The position numbers and the translations under genes are program-made. A DNA stretch of 64,000 nucleotides from Saprospiraceae bacterium (GTDB taxonomy: Bacteria > Bacteroidota > Bacteroidia > Chitinophagales > Saprospiraceae): positions 1 to 64,000 of the forward strand of contig BQJU01000007.1 of NCBI GenBank assembly GCA_021604865.1. Reading direction: 5' to 3'. Below are positions 36,529 through 45,686 of the stretch, one piece after another (positions within the stretch are counted from its first letter, which is position 1; every line of letters begins with the position of its first letter). Below the pieces are notes generated by a model that made no database searches, was not told where the DNA came from, and saw only the letters and a program-made list of their open reading frames with translations.

Positions 36529-37572
36529 ATGAAACATCTAATTTGTCTTTTCCTAAGCGCGTGTTTGTTTCTTTATTCCTGTCAATCAACTGACTCGACC
36601 CCTGCAGTAAGTACCGACAATTCTCCTATCATTAAGGAGGATAATATGGTATTAATCCCTGGAGGTACGCTGAATATGGGTCAGGATAATGAGCAGGCTG
36701 ACCCTGATGAATATCCCAAACACGAAGTTTCCATTGATAGTTTCTGGATGGATGAAACCGAGGTAACCAATAGTCAATTCAAAAAATTTGTGGATGCTAC
36801 CGGCTATATTACCGTTGCAGAAAGAGATATTGATTGGGAAGAATTAAAAAAGAATGTTCCCGAAGGTACACCTAGACCACCGGATAGTATTCTTGCTCCA
36901 GGAGCCATTGTTTTTCAGCCAACCAATACGCCGGTGCCATTAAATAATCCAGGCCTTTGGTGGCATTGGACCATTGGTGCTAACTGGCAGCACCCTTCCG
37001 GTCCCAAAAGCAATCTTGATGGTTTAATGAATCACCCAGTCGTACAAATTGCCTGGGAGGATGCACTGGCCTACGCCGAATGGGCTAACAAGAGGCTACC
37101 TACCGAAGCAGAATGGGAGTGGGCGTCCCGGGGAGGGCTCAAAGATGCGATCTATCCTTGGGGGAATGAGTCAGTGGAAAATGCATATACCAAAGCCAAC
37201 TTCTGGCAAGGTATTTTTCCTTATAAAAATGAAGGTAAAGATGGCTTTTTGGGTACTGCACCTGTCAAATCATTTCCTCCCAATCAATATGGGCTCTATG
37301 ATATGGCTGGCAATGTCTGGGAATGGTGCCAAGACTGGTACGATTTCGATTTTTACAAAAAACAACAGGCTTTAAATAATAACACTGACGGACCAGAAAA
37401 GGCTTACAACCCTGCAATGCCCTATCTAGCAGAAAAAGTGGTCAGAGGTGGTTCTTTTTTGTGTAATGATTCTTATTGTTCGGGGTACAGAAATTCGAGA
37501 AGAATGAAATCTAGCCCGGATACGGGGTTGAATCATACCGGTTTTCGTTGCGTGAAATCAACATCGAAATAA
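36529..37572 (+). CDS. FGE/SUMF1-fold lipoprotein with an incomplete Cys pair
   Basis: 347 aa from ATG 36529 (a TTG at 36514 is less likely). Lipoprotein signal with lipobox LYSC (Cys18). The formylglycine-generating enzyme fold is plain: MVLIPGGTLNMGQDNEQAD, DETEVTNSQFKKFV, HPVVQIAWEDALAYAEWANK, RLPTEAEWEWASRGG, YDMAGNVWEWCQDWY and RGGSFLCNDSYC. Of the two active-site cysteines of true FGE, the one in SYC is kept but the second, expected five residues later, is Asn (GYRN). It may be a non-sulfatase member, for example structural like GldK/GldJ or a hydroxylase type. Confidence 0.85.
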   Translation: MKHLICLFLSACLFLYSCQSTDSTPAVSTDNSPIIKEDNMVLIPGGTLNMGQDNEQADPDEYPKHEVSIDSFWMDETEVTNSQFKKFVDATGYITVAERDIDWEELKKNVPEGTPRPPDSILAPGAIVFQPTNTPVPLNNPGLWWHWTIGANWQHPSGPKSNLDGLMNHPVVQIAWEDALAYAEWANKRLPTEAEWEWASRGGLKDAIYPWGNESVENAYTKANFWQGIFPYKNEGKDGFLGTAPVKSFPPNQYGLYDMAGNVWEWCQDWYDFDFYKKQQALNNNTDGPEKAYNPAMPYLAEKVVRGGSFLCNDSYCSGYRNSRRMKSSPDTGLNHTGFRCVKSTSK

Positions 37573-37580
37573 CGGCTCTT

Positions 37581-37625
37581 AAAAAAACAGCCGCCAGTTC
37601 TTTAGAATCTGGCGGCCTATTCATT
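37581..37625. terminator. Bidirectional terminator between convergent genes
   Basis: Perfect 8-bp GC-rich stem GCCGCCAG (37590-37597) / CTGGCGGC (37609-37616). There are seven A on the left (37581-37587), giving a T run for minus-strand transcripts, and a T-rich tail on the right. It lies between the ends of the FGE-like gene and the lipoprotein gene and suits both. Confidence 0.75.
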
Positions 37626-37647
37626 TGATTTTAAGGTGTTTGCAGCT

Positions 37648-38847
37648 TTAAAGAACTATTCCAGAGCGGCTCATTTTAGACAATAGTACTTGTTTTAAAT
37701 CTTCCGCGGCATCCAGCAACATGTCATCATCTCTAGGAAACGGCCTGGGTGCATTACCGATCCGGCGCTTTGAATCTCCACTTAGGGCCCTTTTATCTCC
37801 ACGATACGTGGAAGCGTAATGCTCAAATCTTGTTTCTGCCCGTAGGTTATGGGTATCAATAATGCTTCCCTGGTGTAGATCGACCACATCAAGCCGAGCA
37901 GCTACAGTAGCAAATTTCTGTTGATAAACTTCCAGAATCTGAGCGCCAATAACCACTTTTCTTGGGACCGTAATATCATTGCCAAGTGTGTCTTTTGCCA
38001 CGTTCCCGTTTTGATCTAATACATATTCCACGCCGTCTATAATTTCCTTGGTTTCTTCGTATTGCCGTTCTGTTATGCGTTCTGGGCTCACATCCACATC
38101 TGTTATCCGTAGCAAAACCCGGTAGTCAAAGTTTATTTTGGTATCTTTTTCCAGATGGTATTGTTGCCATTCTGAATTAAATTGATACACTTGCAATTCC
38201 ATCAACGCCCGGGTAAATCCAGCAGGGAGAACCACAGGAGCGTCATTTTCCAGTTCCACTAAAATATGGGAGGTACCAATTTCTCTGGCAAGATTCATCA
38301 AGGTTGATTTGTCCTTATAATCCCGGTAATATTGGTTGATTTTTTCCAAGTTAAAATAAGCCTTTCGTGCAGCAAAACGATCGCCAGATTGGGCATTATC
38401 GATAAGGCTTAAAGCTTGGGAGTATAGATAATCAGCGGCCTTTTCACGAGATTCACGTTCGAGGCCATCGATCTTTACGAAGCGAAAACTAGCTTTTATT
38501 CCATTTTCATCATACAAAGGCAGAAGTGGAGCAATACGTTCCTGCCGAGACCGTATCCGGCGATAAATATCATTGATTTCCTCCCATTTTTCAGGGCGGC
38601 CATCCATTTTGAGGCGATCGGCTTTGGCCATATCCTTGTCAGTGGCTTTGGCAAAGGCATCTTCCAAAGCCATTACGTATTTTCCTTTCTTTTTTTGCTT
38701 GCCTGCAAGTTTATTAATGGCCAATCCAATGGCTTGATCGTAGTCTCCCCTTTCCACTACTTTTTGTGGAGAAACACAAGAGGTCATCAATCCTGTAAGC
38801 AGGAAGGAGAAGAGCAGGAACGTGTAGGTGCGATTTTTTTCTAACAT
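37648..38847 (-). CDS. Hypothetical lipoprotein
   Basis: 399 aa. I do not recognise the family. It has a lipoprotein signal peptide (LLTGLMTSC, Cys24). The body is a mostly helical, charged N-terminal half (YDQAIGLAINKLAGKQKKKGKY, resembling a TPR-like repeat protein) and a beta-rich C-terminal half (YRVLLRITDVDVSPERI, IIDTHNLRAETRFEHYAS). It is probably anchored in the outer membrane facing the periplasm. A minus-strand TATATTTG (38917-38924) is a candidate -7 box 70 bp upstream. Confidence 0.7.
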   Translation of the reverse strand: MLEKNRTYTFLLFSFLLTGLMTSCVSPQKVVERGDYDQAIGLAINKLAGKQKKKGKYVMALEDAFAKATDKDMAKADRLKMDGRPEKWEEINDIYRRIRSRQERIAPLLPLYDENGIKASFRFVKIDGLERESREKAADYLYSQALSLIDNAQSGDRFAARKAYFNLEKINQYYRDYKDKSTLMNLAREIGTSHILVELENDAPVVLPAGFTRALMELQVYQFNSEWQQYHLEKDTKINFDYRVLLRITDVDVSPERITERQYEETKEIIDGVEYVLDQNGNVAKDTLGNDITVPRKVVIGAQILEVYQQKFATVAARLDVVDLHQGSIIDTHNLRAETRFEHYASTYRGDKRALSGDSKRRIGNAPRPFPRDDDMLLDAAEDLKQVLLSKMSRSGIVL

Positions 38848-39016
38848 GGCTGGGTTCGTTTTGAAGGTTGCAGGGTATTTGTTGTTACCCTTAGCTTGTT
38901 AACTTTTCTTACGAACCAAATATATAGGCTATTCTAATCGCGTGCTTCTAAGATTTCGTTAAACGAGCATCGTTTTTGGTTAAAGATTGCTAAGATATAT
39001 TATGAAAAACTTAAAA

Positions 39017-40258
39017 CTAACTGCGTTCTTCCCAAATGACTGCTAAATTGACGATCATTTCAACTGCTTTTTCCATGTCCTGCACAGAAACCCATTCGTG
39101 TTTAGAGTGAAAAGCATGTTCTCCTGCAAAAATATTTGGACAAGGCAACCCCATAAATGATAGACGCGAACCATCGGTTCCTCCGCGGATGCTGTTACGA
39201 ACAGGTTTCATGCCTGCTCTTTTAATAGCATCCAAAGCATTATCAACAAGCTGTGGATACTGGTCAAGAATGGACTTCATATTCCGGTACTGCTCCTTTA
39301 CCTGAAAATCACAATGGGCATTTGGATAGTTTATCAGGACGTCATCAATTATTTTTCTTAGCGTGTTCTCATGTTCAACGAGTTTTTCATCTTGAAAATC
39401 CCGGATAATAAATTGTATAGTCGTCAACTCTACACTTCCACTAATACTTACCGGATGAATAAACCCTTCTTTTCCTGCTGTTGATTCTGGAGATAAACGG
39501 TCCTTGGGCAAACTGGCCAGAATTTCACCGGCAATTTTGAGGGCACTCTCTAGTTTACCTTTAGCAAATCCCGGATGGGCACTCACTCCATGTATTTGAA
39601 GGGTGACTGCATCGGCTGAAAAGGTCTCATCTTCCAGGGTAGCCCGCTCTTCTCCATCAACAGTATAAGCAAAATCTGCTCCAAGTCGCTTCAGATCCAC
39701 CTTATCAACTCCCCGGCCTATTTCTTCGTCGGGGGTAAATAAAATCTTCACGACTCCATGTTTTATTTCCTGATGGTTCATGAGGTAAGCAGCCGCAGTC
39801 ATAATTTCTGCTAAACCTGCTTTATTATCAGCGCCTAATAAGGTCGTACCACTTGCTGTGACAATGTCATTTCCAATCTGTCCCTTGAGTTGCGGATACT
39901 CTGCCAGGCGAATCACCTGTGTAGGGTCATCGGGTAATTTCAGATCCTGACCTTGATAACCATAATGCACTAAAGGCTTTACATCCTTCCCACTACAATC
40001 AGGGGAAGTGTCCATATGGGAACAAAAACAAATGACTGGAACTTTTTTATCCGTGTTAGCCGGGATAGTGGCATACACGTAACCATTTTCGTCCATAGCA
40101 GCATCCTTCAGTCCCAATGTCTGTAATTCTTCTACCAACAGTCGCCCGAGATTCTTTTGTTTTTCAGTAGAGGGAAAGCTTATGGATTCAGGATCCGATT
40201 GGGTATCAATTTTTACATATCGAAGAAAGCGATCTAAAACGGTATCTGATTGAGTCAT
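39017..40258 (-). CDS. pepT: Peptidase T (tripeptide aminopeptidase)
   Basis: 413 aa from ATG 40258; the 26 codons before it are not family-like. Metallopeptidase M20B, releases the N-terminal residue of tripeptides in the cytoplasm. Zinc-site motifs are CFCSHMDTSPD (His, catalytic Asp), LLGADNKAG (bridging Asp), FTPDEEIGRG (catalytic Glu pair), AYTVDGEE and HAFHSKHEW (last His). GGTDGSRLSFMGLPCPNIFAG is the family C-terminal pattern. An exact -7 octamer TATCTTTG on the minus strand at 40273-40280 puts transcription start a few bases before the ATG. Confidence 0.94.
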   Translation of the reverse strand: MTQSDTVLDRFLRYVKIDTQSDPESISFPSTEKQKNLGRLLVEELQTLGLKDAAMDENGYVYATIPANTDKKVPVICFCSHMDTSPDCSGKDVKPLVHYGYQGQDLKLPDDPTQVIRLAEYPQLKGQIGNDIVTASGTTLLGADNKAGLAEIMTAAAYLMNHQEIKHGVVKILFTPDEEIGRGVDKVDLKRLGADFAYTVDGEERATLEDETFSADAVTLQIHGVSAHPGFAKGKLESALKIAGEILASLPKDRLSPESTAGKEGFIHPVSISGSVELTTIQFIIRDFQDEKLVEHENTLRKIIDDVLINYPNAHCDFQVKEQYRNMKSILDQYPQLVDNALDAIKRAGMKPVRNSIRGGTDGSRLSFMGLPCPNIFAGEHAFHSKHEWVSVQDMEKAVEMIVNLAVIWEERS

Positions 40259-40351
40259 TATTTTTTTAGGGGCAAAGATAAGCAGTTGGATATTAATAAA
40301 GAGCTGTTTGGACGGCAATCTTTGGCCTCCAAACATACTCTCATAGTAGGT

Positions 40352-40564
40352 CTACTTCTTTTTCCAAAAAAAATAACTGCCAACCAAAGCGATGACACCT
40401 AATACGATATACATTATTCCGGCATTTTGTCCGCTTTTGTCATCGGCACTAATTTCAATGCCCAAAAACTCTACGTCTGCTGAAGAATTTTGGAAGGTCT
40501 CAATTCCTTTTATGGCCAGAAAAACCCCTACGGCTAAAAGAATTATTACAATTACATTTTTCAT
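40352..40564 (-). CDS. Small two-helix membrane protein (DUF3185-like)
   Basis: 70 aa. Two hydrophobic helices (VIVIILLAVGVFLAIKGIE and AGIMYIVLGVIALVGSYFF) are separated by an acidic stretch with many Ser/Asp, and the protein ends in a basic KKK tail. The arrangement resembles DUF3185 proteins. Inner-membrane location is likely, function unknown. Confidence 0.65.
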   Translation of the reverse strand: MKNVIVIILLAVGVFLAIKGIETFQNSSADVEFLGIEISADDKSGQNAGIMYIVLGVIALVGSYFFWKKK

Positions 40565-40806
40565 ATTTGCTGTTTACTTGGTTTCCGTTAAAGTTGCTTA
40601 AAAGAGCATTTACCTGTCTTCTTTTTACCCAAACTTATAAGGGGCATGCGGTGTTCGGTGAAATTGTCTTTTTTGAAAAAAATAAATCAACGCCATTGGG
40701 AAGTTGCTCTGATGGAGTTTAAAATAGATTGCATAGTTTTGAATTCAAGTGGAAAGAAAATTTTAACTGAGTAAAATTTCATTGTGGATTAATCACGAAT
40801 TCCACA

Positions 40807-40836
40807 CAAAAAAAGCCGGAGCAAAAAGCCCCGGCT
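40807..40836 (-). terminator. Terminator of glnN
   Basis: AGCCGG (40814-40819) pairs with CCGGCT (40831-40836), extended by a mismatched inner stem. On the minus strand the hairpin is followed by seven T (A run 40808-40814). It begins 30 bp after the glnN stop. The rest of the 300-bp gap at 40565-40866 shows no gene. Confidence 0.75.
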
Positions 40837-40866
40837 AATCTTATTTAAACATTGTTCTTGTTCTGA

Positions 40867-43059
40867 TTATCGGATAAACATCATCTCGCGGTATTTCACC
40901 AAAGGCCATTCCTGATCGTCAACCAGGTATTCCAGTCGGTCGCAATGCAGGCGGATGCTTTCAATAAAAGGTCTCACTTTTTCGCAATAAGCCTTAGCAG
41001 TATCAGGAGCATGCTCCAGGGCATTTGCTTTTTTCCTGGCTGTGGTCATCTTTTCTACTTCCTTTTGGATATCATTGATGTTTTTACTAATCTTTTTCAC
41101 CAAATCCAATTGGGTCGCATAAGCCGATTTATTCAGATCGATGGCCATCAATTGTTGAATATTATCCGCTAAGGTTGTTTGGTAACGGATAGCAACGGGA
41201 AGAATGTGGTTGATGACTAATTCCCCCAGGGTACGAGATTCGATTTGCAGCTTTAGGATGTAATTTTCACACATCACTTCATAATGAGCCTCGATTTCTT
41301 TTTCTGAGAAAACACCACTTTTCACAAACAAATCTTTGCCTTGTTTGCTGATATAGGCCTTTAAGGCATCCGGTGTATTTGGCATATTACCGAGTCCTCT
41401 TTTCGCAGCTTCTTTTTTCCAAGAATCGCTGTAACCATCCCCTTCAAAACGGATTCTCTTAGATTCTGTGATATAGCCTTTAATCACTGCTAAAATGGCA
41501 GAATCTTTATCTTTTCCCTTTTTGGTCAGCTTATCCACTTCCTTTTTAAAATCCACCAACTGACGGCCCATCATGGTATTCATTACCGTCATTGGTCCAG
41601 CACAATTCGTAGATGAACCGACCATGCGGATTTCAAATTTATTTCCGGTAAAAGCAAAAGGAGAAGTCCGGTTACGGTCGGTATTGTCCAATTCCAGGTT
41701 TGGAATTTTGGCCAATAAATCCAATACATCCTTAACGCCTTGTGCTGTTGCATCAATGCCAGCTTCAATGTCATCCAAAACCTTGCTAAGGGTGTCTCCA
41801 ATAAATACGGAAACAATGGCTGGAGGGGCTTCATTTGCACCTAAACGGTGGTCATTAGCCGCTGAGGCCACACTGGCTCTCAGAACATCTGCATATCGAT
41901 AAACGGCCTGAATCGTATTCATGAAAAAAGTCAGAAAACGAAGGTTTTTGCCTGGCGTTTTACCGGGAGAAAGCAAGTTGACACCGGTATTAGTTGCCAT
42001 CGACCAGTTGTTGTGTTTACCCGATCCATTTACCCCTGCAAAAGGTTTCTCATGTAATAACACCCTGAAAGCATGTCGACGGGCAATTCGATCCATCAAG
42101 TCCATTAACAGCTGATTGTGATCGACGGCCACATTGACCTCTTCAAACATAGGAGCCAGCTCATATTGGCCAGGACCAACTTCATTGTGACGAGTACGAA
42201 CCGGGATACCTAATTTATGGCATTCCGTTTCCATATCAATCATAAATGCATAAACCCGGTCAGGGATAGAACCAAAGTAATGGTCATCGAGTTGTTGCCC
42301 TTTTGGTGAATTTTTGCCCAGCAAAGTTCGGCCAGTTAATATCAAATCAGGACGAGCATTAAACAAGGCTTCATCCACTAAGAAATACTCCTGTTCCCAA
42401 CCCAGTGTTGCTGTTACCTTATCGACCGACGGATCAAATAACTGGCAAACGGGAATGGCAGCCTCTTCCAAGAAGGACTGCGACTTCAATAGTGGCAATT
42501 TGTAATCCAAAGATTCACCAGAATACGTGACGAAAATAGTAGGAATGCAAAGGGTTTTCCCCTCTCCGATTTCAATAATAAAGGCCGGAGAAGAAGGATC
42601 CCAAGCGGTATATCCTCTTGCTTCAAAGGTAGATCGAAGCCCTCCACCTGGAAAGCTGGACCCATCCGGTTCCTGCTGTGCCAGGGAATCGCCATTAAAT
42701 TCTTCTATGACCTCACCACTGGGTGTCAATGTAAAAAAGGAATCGTGTTTCTCAGCAGTACGTCCGGTCAATGGTTGAAACCAGTGGGTATAATGCGTAA
42801 CGCCCCGGTCCATTGCCCAACGTTTCATGGCACTGGCCACTACGTCAGCATATTCACGGGATATTTTTTGACCGGCCCGGATACCTTTTCGCAAGCTGTT
42901 GTATATATCTTTTGGCAGGTATTCCCGCATGACCTCATCATTAAAGACATTACAACCGTAAAAGGAAGCAATACTACCATTTTTAGTGGGAGCAGGAGAG
43001 GTCTCGCCTCTCGACCGTTCTTCAATGGTAGACAAAGCATTAAATCTTGAAAAACTCAT
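40867..43059 (-). CDS. glnN: Glutamine synthetase type III
   Basis: 730 aa from ATG 43059, the usual length of GSIII (about 700-730); the 19 codons upstream are not conserved-looking. Makes glutamine from glutamate, ammonia and ATP. Motifs: SFYGCNVFNDEVMREYLP near the N-terminus, GWEQEYFLVD (metal-binding Glu), HNEVGPGQYELAP, FAGVNGSGKHNNWSM (ammonia/glutamate site) and NRTSPFAFTGNKFEIR. It lies downstream of a type II enzyme on the same strand and has its own promoter with a structured leader. Confidence 0.95.
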   Translation of the reverse strand: MSFSRFNALSTIEERSRGETSPAPTKNGSIASFYGCNVFNDEVMREYLPKDIYNSLRKGIRAGQKISREYADVVASAMKRWAMDRGVTHYTHWFQPLTGRTAEKHDSFFTLTPSGEVIEEFNGDSLAQQEPDGSSFPGGGLRSTFEARGYTAWDPSSPAFIIEIGEGKTLCIPTIFVTYSGESLDYKLPLLKSQSFLEEAAIPVCQLFDPSVDKVTATLGWEQEYFLVDEALFNARPDLILTGRTLLGKNSPKGQQLDDHYFGSIPDRVYAFMIDMETECHKLGIPVRTRHNEVGPGQYELAPMFEEVNVAVDHNQLLMDLMDRIARRHAFRVLLHEKPFAGVNGSGKHNNWSMATNTGVNLLSPGKTPGKNLRFLTFFMNTIQAVYRYADVLRASVASAANDHRLGANEAPPAIVSVFIGDTLSKVLDDIEAGIDATAQGVKDVLDLLAKIPNLELDNTDRNRTSPFAFTGNKFEIRMVGSSTNCAGPMTVMNTMMGRQLVDFKKEVDKLTKKGKDKDSAILAVIKGYITESKRIRFEGDGYSDSWKKEAAKRGLGNMPNTPDALKAYISKQGKDLFVKSGVFSEKEIEAHYEVMCENYILKLQIESRTLGELVINHILPVAIRYQTTLADNIQQLMAIDLNKSAYATQLDLVKKISKNINDIQKEVEKMTTARKKANALEHAPDTAKAYCEKVRPFIESIRLHCDRLEYLVDDQEWPLVKYREMMFIR

Positions 43060-43090
43060 ATTATATTGGGTTTTGGATTCGTGAAAAGGC

Positions 43091-43206
43091 GAAGGGGTCG
43101 GATGATACTTGATCATCTGACCCCTTCAAATAATAGTATTGATTACAGTCAATAACCATAATTGCCATTTTTTGCAAAGATAATTCTTTACTTAATAGTT
43201 TTCAAA
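43091..43206 (-). promoter_or_regulatory. glnN promoter with a hairpin in the 5' leader
   Basis: On the minus strand TTTG (43203-43206) and TATCTTTG (43175-43182) are separated by 20 bp, a full match to the Bacteroidota consensus. Transcription would start near 43168, giving a leader of about 110 nt. The leader contains a hairpin with 16-nt arms (43091-43106 and 43112-43127, one mismatch) about 32 nt before the ATG. The hairpin is followed by GCCTTTTC, a weak attenuator tail, so it may control expression. Confidence 0.65.
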
Positions 43207-43275
43207 GGAATCGCTATTTGAAGTTGTTTAGGGTTTTCTGCTTTCCGCACAGGTTAGCGAGGAAATCCTAACTAC

Positions 43276-43304
43276 AAAAACCCGCCCCGACCGTAAGGCC
43301 GGGG
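43276..43304 (-). terminator. Terminator of the type II glutamine synthetase gene
   Basis: Minus-strand stem CCCCGGCC/GGTCGGGG (43297-43304 and 43285-43292, one mismatch) with a 4-nt loop. Four bases, then five T (A run 43276-43280), follow. It lies 40 bp past the stop codon, so the type II gene and glnN are probably separate transcripts. Confidence 0.6.
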
Positions 43305-43344
43305 ACAGGAAATGGCATATTCCTTAACAGGAACTAGAGTTTAT

Positions 43345-44376
43345 TTATACCGCAACTGGTACGTCTGCGGTTTTAACTGTTTTTACAATTTGTCCAGCTA
43401 CTTTATAAGGATCAGCTGATGAATTTGGCCTACGATCCTCTAACCAACCTTTCCATCCACGTTCTACGGTGGCGATAGGAATCCGGATAGACGCACCCCG
43501 GTCAGAAATACCATAGCTAAATTTGTCAATAGCTTGCGTTTCGTGTAGTCCGGTCAGGCGCAGGTGGTTGTCAGCACCGTATACATCAATGTGTGCCTTG
43601 ATCACTTTTGGGCTTACGCTAAATGCCTCACAAACCTTGTCGTAAATGAACCGGTCGCCCGCATTCCGCAATAAAGAATTTGAGAAATTGGCGTGCATTC
43701 CTGATCCATTCCAATCACCGGCAATCGGTTTGCAATGCCAATTAATAGCTATTCCATACTTCTCAGCCGTTCTTTCAAGGAGGTAACGGGCTACCCAGGT
43801 TTGGTCACCGGCAGCAGCGGCACCCTTTGCAAATACTTGAAATTCCCATTGGCCGGCAGCTACTTCTGCATTGATGCCTTCTATATTGATCCCTGCATCC
43901 AGGCAAAGATCAAGGTGCTCTTCTACGATTTCACGGCCAAAGGCGTTTTTGGCGCCAACAGAACAATAGTATTGACCCTGCGGATTTGGATATCCTTGTG
44001 CCGGAAAGCCGAGTGGTTTATCCGTTTCTGGATCCCAAAGGAAATACTCTTGCTCAAAGCCAAACCAGAAATCATTGTCATCATCATCAATAGTTGCTCT
44101 CCCATTAGATACGTGGGGGCTGCCATCCGGATTCAATACTTCGGTCATCACCAGATAGGCGTTTTTGCGACCAGGATCAGAAAAAACCGCCACTGGTTTG
44201 AGTAGGCAATCCGATGATCCTCCTTCTGCCTGTTGCGTCGAACTTCCATCGAATGACCACATTGGGCAGTCTTCCAGCCGACCGCTAAAGTCGTGCTCAA
44301 TTCTTGTTTTGCTTCTTAAATTTTGGACGGGAACATACCCATCCAGCCAGATGTACTCTAGTTTTGATTTTGCCAT
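43345..44376 (-). CDS. Glutamine synthetase type II (eukaryotic-like)
   Basis: 343 aa from ATG 44376 (MAKSKLEYIWLDG); the longer frame reaching 44514 runs into the inverted-repeat element and is rejected. Type II features are the short length, EYIWLDGYVPVQNLRSKTR, CPMWSFDGSSTQQAEG, FGFEQEYFLWD (metal Glu), WEFQVFAKGAAAAGDQTWVAR, GSGMHANFSNSL and GASIRIPIATVERGWKGWLEDRRP. The subclass is common in eukaryotes and some bacteria. It is grouped with glnK, amt and a type III enzyme, which suggests regulation by nitrogen. Confidence 0.93.
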   Translation of the reverse strand: MAKSKLEYIWLDGYVPVQNLRSKTRIEHDFSGRLEDCPMWSFDGSSTQQAEGGSSDCLLKPVAVFSDPGRKNAYLVMTEVLNPDGSPHVSNGRATIDDDDNDFWFGFEQEYFLWDPETDKPLGFPAQGYPNPQGQYYCSVGAKNAFGREIVEEHLDLCLDAGINIEGINAEVAAGQWEFQVFAKGAAAAGDQTWVARYLLERTAEKYGIAINWHCKPIAGDWNGSGMHANFSNSLLRNAGDRFIYDKVCEAFSVSPKVIKAHIDVYGADNHLRLTGLHETQAIDKFSYGISDRGASIRIPIATVERGWKGWLEDRRPNSSADPYKVAGQIVKTVKTADVPVAV

Positions 44377-44406
44377 TGTTAAATCAATTTTGTGTTCAAT
44401 AATATT

Positions 44407-44568
44407 AGAGTTGTTTCGCAGGAGCCATGACAGGGTTAAACCGAATCTTTTTTGCCCACTTTTCGCCTTTCTATCGTTGGATAGCGATGCTATCCCTCTC
44501 AATAAAGACTGCAATTGGATAAAAAACCGCTCGTTTTTCCGTCTGCCCTGCCCCTGCGAGACAACTCT
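44407..44568. repeat. 162-bp element bounded by 16-bp inverted repeats
   Basis: AGAGTTGTTTCGCAGG (44407-44422) and CCTGCGAGACAACTCT (44553-44568) are inverted copies with one mismatch. Inside, GGATAGC-GAT-GCTATCC forms a second hairpin (44479-44495). It fills most of the gap between the porin and the type II glutamine synthetase. Related sequence occurs at 36412 and, more weakly, at 45966-45984. It looks like a MITE-like or REP-like element; no transposase is present. Confidence 0.6.
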
Positions 44569-44579
44569 GTTCTGTTATT

Positions 44580-45686
44580 TTAAAAGGCATAAACTGCCGC
44601 TAAAATGAATCCACCCGTCGAACCTTTGGCCATTTCTTTGTCGTCAAAAAAGACATCTTCACTAGCCAGGTCAATCCTAAATTCAGGAATAAATGTCAAA
44701 TTGCCGATCTTAATATTTCCAGAGGCAGTCAACGCCGTAATGCTCGCCTCATCAGTTGCATCCTCGCCATCAGTAGGCATAAATTGTTCTGCCCGTAAAC
44801 CGATAGCAAAGGTTTCAGTAGCCTGGATGGTTGAATACAAGGCCACTCCCAAAAAACCATTCTGACCATTGCCATCAAAACTGGTACTGTAATTGGCTAC
44901 ATTTAATCCAAGCATTACCTTTTCGGAAAGGGTATAAGTAGCTGTCAGGTCAATTTCAAATTCATTCAGGTCTTTATCCCCCAGCTCTTCTTCTTTTCCG
45001 TAGAGGAAATTGAGGTAGGCACTCAGTCCGCCAACTTCTGCTGACAGTTGTGCACCAAAATGTTTACCTGGTATCCCATCAAATTTATCGTCTGTATCGT
45101 TGAAGAGACCCACCATAGCACCAAAGCCATCAGCTATTGCAAAATCGGCTTTGATTCCGGTGTGGTAAAATGGTCCATTTGAAAAAAGATAGGAGGTACT
45201 GTAGTTGACATTGCCTGGAGCATCAATCAATTCATATCCAACAAAAGTGCTGAAATTACCGAAGGTAAACGTTACAGCATCCACTGGTGTGTAGGTGACA
45301 TATAACTGCTTGATAATGCTCAATGTTGGCATTTCATCAAAAACACCATTGGCGGCTTCTGCCCGAGGCCCTACAGCCAGGTCTGCTACAAAGCCCACCT
45401 TGCCCTCCTTGGCCAGCACCACATTGGCCATGCCAAGGGTAAATTGATCGTGTCTGTCTGTAAAACTGGTCTCCAAACCTACTTTATTAAAATTGTACAT
45501 ATAATATCCGTCTACAAAGCCTGATACGGTAAAGGAAGGTTTTTCTTCCGCTTCGACAATTACCGGTATTTCTTCCAAAAGGCTTTCCTCAATAGATACA
45601 GCTGCTGTTGCATCTTGAGCATTTAACTGATTGTTAATCAAGCTAATACCCAGCAATAAGAATACATAAGTTTTAAGCAATTTCAT
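44580..45686 (-). CDS. Outer-membrane beta-barrel porin (BBP2/OmpL-like)
   Basis: 368 aa. Signal peptide MKLLKTYVFLLLGISLINNQLNAQ, then a periplasmic stretch and barrel strands beginning FTVSGFVDGYYMYNFNK. Alternating hydrophobic strands continue to the C-terminal FILAAVYAF, which ends in Phe as barrel proteins often do. Its position between amt and glutamine synthetase suggests uptake of ammonium or small nitrogen compounds across the outer membrane (inference from context). Confidence 0.82.
   Translation of the reverse strand: MKLLKTYVFLLLGISLINNQLNAQDATAAVSIEESLLEEIPVIVEAEEKPSFTVSGFVDGYYMYNFNKVGLETSFTDRHDQFTLGMANVVLAKEGKVGFVADLAVGPRAEAANGVFDEMPTLSIIKQLYVTYTPVDAVTFTFGNFSTFVGYELIDAPGNVNYSTSYLFSNGPFYHTGIKADFAIADGFGAMVGLFNDTDDKFDGIPGKHFGAQLSAEVGGLSAYLNFLYGKEEELGDKDLNEFEIDLTATYTLSEKVMLGLNVANYSTSFDGNGQNGFLGVALYSTIQATETFAIGLRAEQFMPTDGEDATDEASITALTASGNIKIGNLTFIPEFRIDLASEDVFFDDKEMAKGSTGGFILAAVYAF

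Noticed and set aside
43060-43090. GlnN extension upstream of ATG 43059
   Set aside because: The 19 extra codons fall in the leader next to the hairpin and do not resemble type III glutamine synthetase N-termini.
44377-44514. Longer start of the type II glutamine synthetase
   Set aside because: The extra 46 codons run through the inverted-repeat element, and the known family begins close to MAKSKLEYIWLDG.
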